Origin: Actinomycetota bacterium
GTDB taxonomy: Bacteria > Acidobacteriota > Blastocatellia > Chloracidobacteriales > Chloracidobacteriaceae
NCBI GenBank assembly: GCA_013298335.1
Contig: JAAFHI010000087.1
Coordinates: forward strand, 1 to 8,881
Length of the DNA stretch: 8,881 nt
Direction: 5' to 3'
Every line of letters begins with the position of its first letter. Within the stretch, counting starts at the first letter, position 1. The notes under the pieces were generated by a model. It did no database searches, was not told the origin of the DNA, and was given only the letters and a program-made list of their open reading frames with translations. Of this stretch, positions 1 to 6,377 are shown in pieces. The position numbers and the translations under genes are program-made.

Positions 1-2024
1 TGCGAGGCCGTGATGAGTACGCGTTCGACGAGCGCGTCATCGATCTTCAGGCGCTTTTCATCCTTCAGCCGACGCTTCACGCCGTCGATGTAGGTCTCGA
101 ACATCGAGGTCGCCCGGTCGTTGCGGATGCGATCCTGAATGGATTTGGTCTGCTCGGCGAGCTTGGTGAGATCGGGTTCGGTCCGCTTCGTCACGGCAAT
201 CACCGCCACCGAAACCGAGATGGACTCCCGCGATGAATAGAGGGGCACCGGGACGAGTTCGCCCGCCTTGGCTTTTTCGGCATTGAAAAACGCCGCCGGA
301 TACTGCCGTCCGCCAATCAGCGCGGAGTTGCCGAAATCCTTGGCTTCCTCGATTTTCAGTCCCATGCCTTCAGCCGCCGCCTTGAGTCCGGCGGCATCCT
401 TGGCCTTGGCGATCAGTTCCTTCGCTTTTTCGAAGGCCATCGCCGCCGCTTTTTCCTTCTTCACCTTGGCGGTGACCTTGTCCTTCACGTCCGCGAGGAC
501 CGGCTCGCCCGGTTTGCGGATTTCGACGAGTTGCGGAATCGCGAACCCGCCACGAACGCCGACTTTCTCGCCGACTTCACCCGCGACCGTCAGCACGTTG
601 GTCTTTTCTTCGAAGGAGGGGTTGCTGCCGACATCAGGAATGTCGTCGCCGGGGATGAAGTAAGGCGTTTCCTTCTTCACGTCTTCCGGTTTGACGTTGA
701 GCTTGGCCGCAATCTTCTTGGCGGTCTCATCGAAGTTGCGCGACTTGGCGAGTTCCGCCACGGCTTCATCGGCAATCTGCGACGCCTTTGAATAGGACAG
801 CCGGTTGCGGACGAGGGCGAGCACGCCGGGTTTCGCTTCCTCGAAGGTCTTCGAGGTCCGGTCCACGACCTTGAAAATGTAGTAACTGTCACCACGCCGG
901 ACCGGTTCGCTGATTTCACCCGGCTTGATCGAAAACGCCGCTTCGACGGCACTGCCCGGCTTGACGGCGGAACGTTCGATGACGCCGAGGTCGCCGTCTT
1001 TCTGGGCGCTGGCGGTGTCCTGCGAGTTTCCACGGGCAAGCGTACCGAAATCTTCCGGCTTGGCTCCGTTTTTGCCGCGGGCGCGCTGGATGAGGTCGTT
1101 GGCCTTGGCCAGGACGAGTTCATCGTCCTTGGGCGTCAGGACATTCAATACGATCTGGCTGACCCGGACGGACTTGATCTGCTTTTCCGGGTCGTATTCC
1201 TTCTTGAGTTCTTCGTCGGACACGGGAACGGTTTCGGCGGCCTTGTCCTGGCTGACGTAGATGTAGCGGACTTTCCGCTGATCCTTCGTCACCTTGAATT
1301 CATCCTTGTGGCCGTCGAAGTAGGCCTGGCGTTCCGCGTCAGTCGGCTCCGGAACGGTCTTTTCGAAATTCGTGTCGGGAATCGCCACGAAAGAGACATC
1401 GAACTTGGTACTACTCTTCTTGAAATCGTCCTCGATGTCGCGCTGCGATACCTGAACGCCGCTCGTGATGAAGTTCCGCAGTTTTTCCTCGGTCACCGAG
1501 TAAGCCAGATCGCGCTCGAAGTCGATCGGGTCGCGACCCTGCCGACGCAGCATCTTCTTGTACTTGTCGAGGCCGATCCAGCGTCCGTCCTGATTGAACT
1601 GTTCGACGAGCCGCTGCTGGAGTTCCGCTTCGGTACAGGTCAGACCCAGTCGCGCCGCTTCCATTTCAACGACTTTCTGGCGAACGAGCTGCTGGAGAAT
1701 CGCCTTGTCGGTGCCGCGCTGGCGCAGGTCGCGGATGCTCATCGGGAAACCCGAATTCTGCTGCGACTGCTGCGCGAAATTGCGGTACATGCTGACGAGC
1801 CGATTGAGCGCGTCGGTATATTCCTTGGCCGTGATGTCGTGACCGTCAACCGTGGCGATGACGGTCTTGTCCGCCACCGGTTCGACCGTTTTCGGGCCGC
1901 CCGAGCCGAAAAGCGACTTGGTGGGAAGGCTGTATGCCGCCAGCATGCCGACGGCGACGACGGCGACGACAACGAGAAGAATCGTGTTCTGGGAACGTCG
2001 GTAACGGGAGAAGACCTGCAACAT
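1..2024 (-). CDS. SurA/PpiD-like membrane-anchored peptidyl-prolyl cis-trans isomerase, 3' end cut by window
   Basis: Probable periplasmic folding factor that isomerises Xaa-Pro bonds in exported proteins while anchored in the inner membrane. Reading from ATG at 2024 gives 674 residues with no stop before the window edge, so the C-terminus is missing. Residues about 14-31 are a strongly hydrophobic segment (LLVVVAVVAVGMLAAY) after a short basic N-terminus, fitting a single anchor. Residues about 45-200 are a helical SurA_N-like region with the RQKVVEMEAARLGL helix typical of the family. Residues about 286-388 are a parvulin domain: VRVSQIVLNVL at the start, then FGTLARGNSQD, GDLGVIER, AAFSIKPGEISEPV and YYIFKVVDR. 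Residues about 430-510 look like a second, degenerate parvulin repeat. This order (TM, SurA_N, rotamase, rotamase-like) resembles PpiD more than soluble SurA. An AAGAGG about 14 bases before the ATG may be the ribosome site. A 166-bp gap follows the UbiB-family gene upstream. Confidence 0.9.
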   Translation of the reverse strand, partial: MLQVFSRYRRSQNTILLVVVAVVAVGMLAAYSLPTKSLFGSGGPKTVEPVADKTVIATVDGHDITAKEYTDALNRLVSMYRNFAQQSQQNSGFPMSIRDLRQRGTDKAILQQLVRQKVVEMEAARLGLTCTEAELQQRLVEQFNQDGRWIGLDKYKKMLRRQGRDPIDFERDLAYSVTEEKLRNFITSGVQVSQRDIEDDFKKSSTKFDVSFVAIPDTNFEKTVPEPTDAERQAYFDGHKDEFKVTKDQRKVRYIYVSQDKAAETVPVSDEELKKEYDPEKQIKSVRVSQIVLNVLTPKDDELVLAKANDLIQRARGKNGAKPEDFGTLARGNSQDTASAQKDGDLGVIERSAVKPGSAVEAAFSIKPGEISEPVRRGDSYYIFKVVDRTSKTFEEAKPGVLALVRNRLSYSKASQIADEAVAELAKSRNFDETAKKIAAKLNVKPEDVKKETPYFIPGDDIPDVGSNPSFEEKTNVLTVAGEVGEKVGVRGGFAIPQLVEIRKPGEPVLADVKDKVTAKVKKEKAAAMAFEKAKELIAKAKDAAGLKAAAEGMGLKIEEAKDFGNSALIGGRQYPAAFFNAEKAKAGELVPVPLYSSRESISVSVAVIAVTKRTEPDLTKLAEQTKSIQDRIRNDRATSMFETYIDGVKRRLKDEKRLKIDDALVERVLITAS

Positions 2025-2135
2025 AGCGGGAAAGTCGACCTCTTGGGTGGATGAACGTAAAAACGTCGGAGTGAAACGGCGGACATTACCCGATGGAGGC
2101 GTGTCGCGCAATCCCGTTGTGAAACACGATATCGC

Positions 2136-2156
2136 CGCCGCTTCCAGTCAGCGGCG
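2136..2156. other. Small perfect hairpin in the gap between the UbiB-family and isomerase genes
   Basis: CGCCGCT (2136-2142) and AGCGGCG (2150-2156) are perfect inverted 7-mers around a 7-base loop. No T tract follows on either strand within the usual distance, so it is not a convincing intrinsic terminator. It could be a Rho-assisted end for the kinase gene, a leader structure of the isomerase gene, or chance in GC-rich DNA. Confidence 0.3.
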
Positions 2157-2190
2157 CGGGTGGCCGGGCGGGATGGCGGGCATTTTTTCT

Positions 2191-3747
2191 TCAGGAACGC
2201 AGGCTCGGGTCGTCATCCACGAGCGGCAGCGTGGCGGCCGGCAGGGCCTTGACGGGAACGGGCGGATGCCACATCCGTTTCACGAAATCCTTGGCGTAGG
2301 TGACTTTCTTGCGCTGCATGATCCGTCCGAGGTAGTTGTCGAGCCGTTCGGCGAAGACCTCGGCGGCATAGCGGAGAGCGGTGGCGACCGGCACGATCCG
2401 GGCAATGAGTTTGAAGCCGACCCGCTTTGCGATCGGCACTGCGTCGCGGATGCTGTCGAAACCGTCGTCGAACCGGATGGCGACGCCTTCGATGAGCGTG
2501 GCCATCCGCAACAGGTAGACCATCTGCCGGGGCATCCGCAGGTGATGCAGGATGCGCGTCTTTTCGAAAAGTTCCTCGACCGCCCGCTGGACCTGCCGCT
2601 GATTGGTCCGGGCCAGGTGCCGCAAGTCCATGATGGATTCGGTCACCATCCGGAGAATTTCCGGCGGCGTGTCGGCCTCCACCATTTCGAGTTCGTAGAG
2701 TTTGTCCACGACTTCGTCGAACTGGTTGGCGTTGGCGGCGAGAATCAACCCGAGGAAACGGTCGCGCGTGGCCGCGTCGAGTTCATCCACCATGCCGTAG
2801 TCGAGCAGAATGATGTCCCCGCGGCGGTTGATGAGGATGTTTCCGGGGTGCGGGTCGGCATGAAAGAAGCCGTGGACGAGCAATTGGGAGAAGACGATTT
2901 CGAGCAGGCTCTCCACGAGATTTTCAAGGTCGATGCCGTATCCGCGAATGGTTTCGACGCGGTCGATGCGGACCCCCTCGCAGAATTCCATGACCAGGAG
3001 GTCTTCCTTGGTCAGCTCGTGGGCGATTTCCGGGATGATGAGGCGCGGATGCTTCGGCTGCTGGGCGCGCAGGCGCTCGGCGTTCTGGCCTTCGATGCGG
3101 AAATCGAGTTCGCCGACGACGATCCGCTTGTATTCGGCGAATAAAACCTCGAAGCCGCGATACAGGTAGTGTTCGCCAAAGAACGGGCGCAGCACTTCGA
3201 GCAGCATTCCCAGAATGGCGTTGTCGAGCGCGATGGTTTCGACGACCTGCGGTCGCCGGATTTTCACCACGACATCGACGCCTTTGTACCGCGCCCGGTG
3301 AACCTGTCCGATGGAGGCTGACGCTATGGCTTCCGGACTGAAGTCGTCGAAGGTTGAAGCTACGCCCTTGCCCGTGGCACGCCGGATGACGCCTTCCACG
3401 TAAGCGAGATCGGCAGCGGGCGTCTGGTCGAGCAGCCGGGAAAATTCGGTCGCGTAGACCTTCGGGACCAGGTCTTCGCGAACGGCGAGAATCTGGGCGA
3501 GCTTGATGTAGGACGTGCCGAGCCGGGCGAACGTGTCCACCAGCTTTTTGGCGCGTCGCGCGTGCTGCGCGTCCGTGAAAATCCGCGGTTCTCCCCACTT
3601 CACCCAGCGGCGGCGGTCGCGGAGGAATCCGATGAGGAAGGGAAGCAGGGCCACCGAAACGATGGCGAATCGCCGGAAGTGGCGGAAATTTTCGGTAACC
3701 GGGATCCCGCGCGAGAAAATCGTGCTTTCAATTGCGGTTGCGGACAT
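2191..3747 (-). CDS. ABC1/AarF/UbiB-family atypical kinase
   Basis: A 518-residue member of the ABC1/ADCK/UbiB family, protein-kinase-like ATPases that in characterised members support ubiquinone and other prenyl-lipid metabolism at membranes. The signature region is LGTSYIKLAQ (K82, Q85), where the usual KxGQ motif reads KxAQ. The alanine-rich loop is IASASIGQVHRA (residues 141-152), the ATP-binding lysine is K162 in VVVKIRRP, and the family ELDF block is at 214-217. The catalytic loop is HADPHPGN (296-303, D298 and N303), and the metal-binding motif is DYG (316-318) in place of DFG. Residues 27-42 are hydrophobic, but the paired C-terminal membrane helices of E. coli UbiB are not evident. 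The ATG at 3747 has only a weak ribosome site. No ubi or men gene lies nearby, so the lipid substrate cannot be inferred. The family call is firm and the physiological role is not. Confidence 0.95.
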   Translation of the reverse strand: MSATAIESTIFSRGIPVTENFRHFRRFAIVSVALLPFLIGFLRDRRRWVKWGEPRIFTDAQHARRAKKLVDTFARLGTSYIKLAQILAVREDLVPKVYATEFSRLLDQTPAADLAYVEGVIRRATGKGVASTFDDFSPEAIASASIGQVHRARYKGVDVVVKIRRPQVVETIALDNAILGMLLEVLRPFFGEHYLYRGFEVLFAEYKRIVVGELDFRIEGQNAERLRAQQPKHPRLIIPEIAHELTKEDLLVMEFCEGVRIDRVETIRGYGIDLENLVESLLEIVFSQLLVHGFFHADPHPGNILINRRGDIILLDYGMVDELDAATRDRFLGLILAANANQFDEVVDKLYELEMVEADTPPEILRMVTESIMDLRHLARTNQRQVQRAVEELFEKTRILHHLRMPRQMVYLLRMATLIEGVAIRFDDGFDSIRDAVPIAKRVGFKLIARIVPVATALRYAAEVFAERLDNYLGRIMQRKKVTYAKDFVKRMWHPPVPVKALPAATLPLVDDDPSLRS

Positions 3748-3891
3748 GCCGATGGTTACCGTTCGTGGTGGTGGTGTTCAAATCAGGCCAGGGCGGCTGC
3801 ACCGGACTGCGTGAGGAAAAGCACCTTACCAGATTGCCGCGCCGAAAAGCGTATTGTTACTTCCCTTTTCGGGAAAAGGAACTGGGCGGGA

Positions 3892-3937
3892 ATCGAGGAA
3901 ACCGGGTGATGGTCCTCCCTCGATCCACCGGTTTCCT
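3892..3937. other. Overlapping inverted repeats 3' of the kinase-PilZ gene
   Basis: Perfect 10-bp arms AGGAAACCGG (3896-3905) and CCGGTTTCCT (3928-3937) can form a stem just beyond the stop of the kinase-PilZ gene. A second pair, ATCGAGG (3892-3898) and CCTCGAT (3918-3924), shares bases 3896-3898 with it, so the two stems exclude each other. No T run follows on the minus strand, so this is not a classic Rho-independent terminator. It may protect the 3' end or lie in the leader of the UbiB-family gene. Confidence 0.45.
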
Positions 3938-3945
3938 TGGCCCGG

Positions 3946-5370
3946 TCAATGGTTTTTCACGAAATCTTCATACCGGCGGCGGTCGTTGCGCGGCATGTCC
4001 TTGATGTAGATGTAGACAATCCAGTTGATGCCGTCGGGCGCGCGGTTGTAGCGCACTGCGAAGCCGTCGATGGAAATGGTGCCGTCGGGAAGATCGACCT
4101 GGATTTCGAGCCGGTTCTTGAAGGCGACCGTGTGATCGCGAACGATGTTGAGGTGTCCGGTGCTGACCGTACCGGTGATGATGCGCATGCCCTGAACCGA
4201 TGCATCCTGGACACTGCCGGGGATGGTGCGCGATTTGTTGCCCTCGTCGTCGGCGTCGATGATGGTCAGACGGAGCGGGAGGTCGAGTGACGGCGCGGGG
4301 GCCGGCGGGGGCGGAGGCGTGGCCGCAGCCGGCTCGGCGGTCGTTTCGAGCGGAAGGGGCTTGGGGTTCGGTTTGTAGAGTTCGGTGGCGGACGAGCGCA
4401 TCAGAAGCGTGACGCAGCCGTCCCGAACAGCCTGAAGGGTCTGGAAGCGTTCACCGGGGTTTTTGGCCAGCATCTGTTCGAGGAATCCGGCGACGTCTTC
4501 ATTGACCGAGGGATTTTCTTCCCGGATCGGCGGGGGTGGCTGCGTGACATGCATCACGAGCACCCGCGCGGGCGCTTCCGCCTGGAAGGGCGGATGCCCG
4601 GCCAGCATTTCATAGAGGATGACGCCGAGGCTGTAGATGTCCGAGCGGAGGTCGAACGCCTCGCCCTGACATTTTTCCGGCGACGTATAGTAGGGCATCC
4701 GGATCGTTTCCGACCCGGTATCAAACGCGATCGAGCCGCTCATCGACGCCTTGAGGCAGGCCAGACCGATATCCGCCACCTTGAGCCGCAGTTCCTGGGT
4801 CTCCGCGTCCGCGAGCAGCAGCAGGTTTTCGGGTTTGAGATCGAAGTGGGAGACGCCGAGCATCTGCGCGGCGGCGAGGCCCTCGGCGGTTTCGCGAATG
4901 ACGGTCAGCGCGCGCTGGGCGCTGAACTGCGTCTGGGCGTTGAGTTCGTGGCGAAGGTCATGGCCGACGACGTATTCGGTCACCAGACCGACGTGTCCCT
5001 GGTGAAGGTGGAGGACGGCAATGTAGTCCACCAGTTGCGGGCATCTGAGCGCAACGAGCTTCGTGACATTTTCCGTGAAAAGTGTTTTGGCCTGAAGATC
5101 GGCAAAGAGATGCGGCGGCAGAATCTTGACCATGACCTGACGGGCGTCCCGGAGGTCCATGGCGAGGTAGATGTCGCCCATCCGGCCATTGCGAACCAGT
5201 TGCGTAATCTGGAACCGCTCGCCGATGAGGCGCGCGCCGGGAAGCGTTTCAACCAGTTGCGAGCCGTCGCGAATGCAGAACCGAGGCTGGTCATCGTAGG
5301 CCGTATGGCACACCGGGCAGAGTTTCATGATTTCCTGTTCTCCACTGACTTCGTCATCGGCCAAAGGCAT
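3946..5370 (-). CDS. Zinc ribbon - Ser/Thr protein kinase - PilZ-like domain fusion
   Basis: A 474-residue predicted cytoplasmic signalling kinase. Residues 18-39 form a short zinc-ribbon-like motif (C18, C21, C32, then DG and L39). Residues about 52-325 are a Hanks-type kinase. K82 is the ATP lysine in VMVKIL, the catalytic loop is SHFDLKPENL (D177, K179, N182), the metal motif is DIG (200-202) instead of DFG, SPE (230-232) stands for APE, and DIYSLGVILYEMLAG completes the C-lobe. The glycine loop is degenerate (RNGRMG, first glycine missing) and HRD reads HFD, so it is a non-RD kinase that may be regulated unusually or have weak activity. A proline/alanine-rich linker (about 340-364) leads to a PilZ-like domain (about 365-470) with DASVQG (389-394) matching the DxSxxG signature. 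The upstream RxxxR of c-di-GMP binders is not clear. No membrane helix is seen. ATG at 5328 (residue 15, AGGAA close by) is an alternative start; GAGGAA lies 10 bases before the longer one. Confidence 0.92.
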   Translation of the reverse strand: MPLADDEVSGEQEIMKLCPVCHTAYDDQPRFCIRDGSQLVETLPGARLIGERFQITQLVRNGRMGDIYLAMDLRDARQVMVKILPPHLFADLQAKTLFTENVTKLVALRCPQLVDYIAVLHLHQGHVGLVTEYVVGHDLRHELNAQTQFSAQRALTVIRETAEGLAAAQMLGVSHFDLKPENLLLLADAETQELRLKVADIGLACLKASMSGSIAFDTGSETIRMPYYTSPEKCQGEAFDLRSDIYSLGVILYEMLAGHPPFQAEAPARVLVMHVTQPPPPIREENPSVNEDVAGFLEQMLAKNPGERFQTLQAVRDGCVTLLMRSSATELYKPNPKPLPLETTAEPAAATPPPPPAPAPSLDLPLRLTIIDADDEGNKSRTIPGSVQDASVQGMRIITGTVSTGHLNIVRDHTVAFKNRLEIQVDLPDGTISIDGFAVRYNRAPDGINWIVYIYIKDMPRNDRRRYEDFVKNH

Positions 5371-5453
5371 ATCACGCCGGTTCCTCGGAACTCAACGTTC
5401 TTCACTGATTTTCGGGCGGCATTTCTGGCCGCGTCTTCGCGAGTATCGGAAAG

Positions 5454-5580
5454 GGAATCGTTCGGCGCTTTCGATGGTCCATGTTTCAGCCCGTGAAAAA
5501 GCCCGGAAAGCAATTTGTTTCGGATGAAAAAAGAAAAAAGGGAGACCGTTGAAACGGACTCCCCTCGCGGAATCGTTCGG
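5454..5580. repeat. Pair of 12-bp direct repeats flanking the end of the histone-like unit
   Basis: GGAATCGTTCGG occurs exactly at 5454-5465 and again at 5569-5580, 115 bp apart, once upstream of the kinase-PilZ gene and once between the histone-like stop codon and its terminator. The 221-bp gap (5371-5591) otherwise holds only the terminator; I see no convincing sigma-70 promoter for the kinase gene. A shared binding site or chance are both possible. Confidence 0.35.
5527..5563 (-). terminator. Rho-independent terminator of the histone-like gene
   Basis: Read on the minus strand, GGGAG-T-CCGT, a TTCA loop, ACGG-T-CTCCC forms a nine-pair stem with one internal T/T mismatch (5540-5563). It is followed at once by six T, one C and six T (5527-5539). 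It sits 28 bases past the stop codon of the histone-like gene and isolates that gene from the kinase gene downstream. Confidence 0.88.
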
Positions 5581-5591
5581 TGAAAGAGGCG

Positions 5592-5969
5592 TTACTTCTT
5601 GGCTGCCTTCTTCGCCGGAGCGGCAGCTTTCTTCGCGGGAGCAGCGGCCTTCTTGGCGGGCGCGGCGGGCTTGGCCGGAGCGGCAGCCTTCTTGGCGGGA
5701 GCGGCCGGCTTGGCCGGAGCCGCAGCCTTCTTGGCCGGGGCGGCGGGCTTTGCCGGAGCGGCAGCCTTCTTCGCCGGAGCGGCGGGCTTTGCCGGAGCGG
5801 CAGCCTTCTTGGCGGGCGCGGCGGGCTTGGCCGGAGCGGCAGCCTTCTTCGCCGGGGCGGCGGGCTTTGCCGGAGCAGCGGCCTTCTTGGCCGGAGCCTT
5901 GGGAGCAGCTTTCACCGCGGCTTTCTTTGCGGGGGCCGCTTTCGGTTCACTTGCTTTTTTCGTTGCCAT
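5592..5969 (-). CDS. Lys/Ala/Pro-rich histone H1-like protein
   Basis: A 125-residue, extremely basic, low-complexity protein resembling bacterial histone H1-like and AlgP-type C-terminal tails; likely a nucleoid-associated DNA-binding protein neutralising DNA charge. ATG at 5969 is chosen because AAGGAGA lies about 7 bases upstream, and a longer reading frame starting at 6038 adds a non-basic stretch without such a site. After MATKKASEPK and a short lead, the protein consists of six copies of the 13-residue unit KKAAAPAKPAAPA, two KKAAAPA half-units and a KKAAKK end. It has no acidic residue after E8, no aromatic residue, no cysteine, and nothing suggesting a folded globular domain. Strong promoter, strong ribosome site and a good terminator on a monocistronic unit point to high expression. 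Function is inferred from composition only; DNA or RNA binding, or a filler-type tail protein, cannot be separated from sequence. Confidence 0.9.
   Translation of the reverse strand: MATKKASEPKAAPAKKAAVKAAPKAPAKKAAAPAKPAAPAKKAAAPAKPAAPAKKAAAPAKPAAPAKKAAAPAKPAAPAKKAAAPAKPAAPAKKAAAPAKPAAPAKKAAAPAKKAAAPAKKAAKK
5644..5877 (-). repeat. Six in-frame 39-bp tandem repeats inside the histone-like gene
   Basis: Six consecutive 39-bp units (5644-5682, 5683-5721, 5722-5760, 5761-5799, 5800-5838, 5839-5877) encode the 13-residue unit. The differences I see between units fall at third codon positions (for example GCC/GCG alanine and CCC/CCG proline codons), so the DNA has drifted while the protein unit is kept. 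Being a multiple of three, copy-number change would alter tail length without a frameshift. Confidence 0.9.
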
Positions 5970-6001
5970 CGTCTTTCTCCTTTTCAGTTGGTTCGAAGTT
6001 G

Positions 6002-6017
6002 CCACAAGATACTGTGG
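6002..6017. promoter_or_regulatory. Inverted repeat CCACA-N6-TGTGG in the histone-like leader
   Basis: CCACA (6002-6006) and TGTGG (6013-6017) are perfect 5-bp inverted half-sites separated by six bases, inside the predicted 5' untranslated leader about 33 bases before the start codon. The same half-sites recur at 6050-6062. It could be an operator half or a small leader hairpin. Confidence 0.4.
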
Positions 6018-6049
6018 TGTGGTTGCCCTTGTACGCAATTATTTTATCT

Positions 6050-6062
6050 CCACAATATGTGG
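6050..6062. promoter_or_regulatory. Inverted repeat CCACA-ATA-TGTGG at the predicted transcription start
   Basis: A perfect 5-bp inverted repeat with a 3-bp centre lies immediately downstream of the -10 box of the histone-like promoter, covering the expected transcription start near 6057. A repressor bound here would block initiation. The half-sites match those at 6002-6017, which supports a shared dimeric regulator, though no regulator gene is adjacent. Confidence 0.45.
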
Positions 6063-6063
6063 G

Positions 6064-6092
6064 TGTATAAAGCCGCACTTATACCTTGTCAA
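6064..6092 (-). promoter_or_regulatory. Strong sigma-70-type promoter of the histone-like gene
   Basis: On the minus strand TTGACA (6087-6092, perfect -35) is followed by exactly 17 bases and TATACA (6064-6069, -10 with five of six consensus bases). The expected start near 6057 gives a leader of about 88 bases to the ATG at 5969. This is the best promoter match in the window and lies in AT-rich DNA. Confidence 0.85.
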
Positions 6093-6134
6093 CTCATTTG
6101 TCGGGTCTTTTCCGTAATTTGGCGGCTTTTTCCT

Positions 6135-6377
6135 TCACCATTGTTTTGGGAAGTCATGACGCCCCGGAAAAGGTGTTTCGGCGGGGTGTTCAGGGCGACT
6201 CGGAGCGATGTCGCGGACGAAGCGTTCAGGGCCTTCGTTGAGGCGAATGAGAAGGTGTTTGCAGTCCGGTGACGACGACGTACAATCCATCCCGAATCCG
6301 AGCATTTCCACCGCTGACAATGCATCGGCAATCGAAGGGAGTTCGACGTTGTATGTCCGTTTTCTCCGCTCTGGCAC
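6135..6377 (-). CDS. Possible small protein of unknown function, 80 residues
   Basis: Open frame from GTG at 6377 to TGA at 6135. The product is soluble and mixed, with no membrane segment, and contains plausible protein-like stretches (VELPSIADALSAVEMLGFGM and LLIRLNEGPERFVRDI). I do not recognise it. There is no ribosome site before the GTG; an internal ATG at residue 25 (6305) has a purine-rich GGTGGAA upstream. It overlaps the start of the plus-strand gene at 6353 by 25 bases, and its third-position GC is lower than in the neighbouring genes. A plus-strand frame of 38 residues (6156-6272) occupies the same DNA in mirror phase and has the higher third-position GC of the two. Either, or neither, may be real. 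Confidence 0.25.
   Translation of the reverse strand: MPERRKRTYNVELPSIADALSAVEMLGFGMDCTSSSPDCKHLLIRLNEGPERFVRDIAPSRPEHPAETPFPGRHDFPKQW
6259..6286 (+). promoter_or_regulatory. Weak candidate promoter for the secreted-protein operon
   Basis: TACAAT (6281-6286, five of six -10 bases) is preceded at 16 bases by TTGCAG (6259-6264, three of six -35 bases). A start near 6292 would exclude translation from the GTG at 6269 and agrees with the chosen start at 6353. The match is poor and other sites are possible. Confidence 0.3.

Larger units (their letters stand above)
5970..6352. other. 383-bp divergent intergenic region
   Basis: This region separates the minus-strand histone-like gene from the plus-strand secreted-protein operon. 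The left third (5970-6120) is visibly richer in A and T and carries the histone-like promoter, leader and two inverted repeats. The right part (6120-6350) carries two small competing open frames on opposite strands and a weak plus-strand promoter candidate. I see no RNA gene or mobile-element end in it. Confidence 0.7.

Noticed and set aside
1308..2054. 248-residue plus-strand open frame
   Set aside because: It lies wholly antisense to the isomerase gene, whose parvulin and SurA_N motifs are unmistakable; the plus frame is a product of high GC third positions.
2136..2156. Rho-independent terminator after the UbiB-family gene
   Set aside because: The 7-bp stem has no T tract on the minus strand.
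2047..3144. 365-residue plus-strand open frame
   Set aside because: Antisense to the UbiB-family gene, His/Asp/Glu/Val-rich as expected of a mirror frame, and without recognisable domains.
4549..5496. 315-residue plus-strand open frame
   Set aside because: Antisense to the kinase-PilZ gene and shows only mirror-codon composition.
5325..5513. 62-residue minus-strand frame overlapping the kinase start
   Set aside because: It overlaps the zinc-ribbon coding start out of frame, has no ribosome site and no recognisable content.
5549..6272. Long plus-strand frames over the 39-bp repeats, including a hydrophobic Ala/Gly/Phe repeat frame and a Gly/Leu/Ser repeat frame
   Set aside because: A 39-bp repeat keeps all frames open. 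Only the minus frame has a strong ribosome site, promoter and terminator, and silent third-position variation.
6269..6352. N-terminal extension of the secreted protein from GTG at 6269
   Set aside because: No ribosome site, it places the hydrophobic export segment too far from the N-terminus, and it would precede the candidate promoter start.
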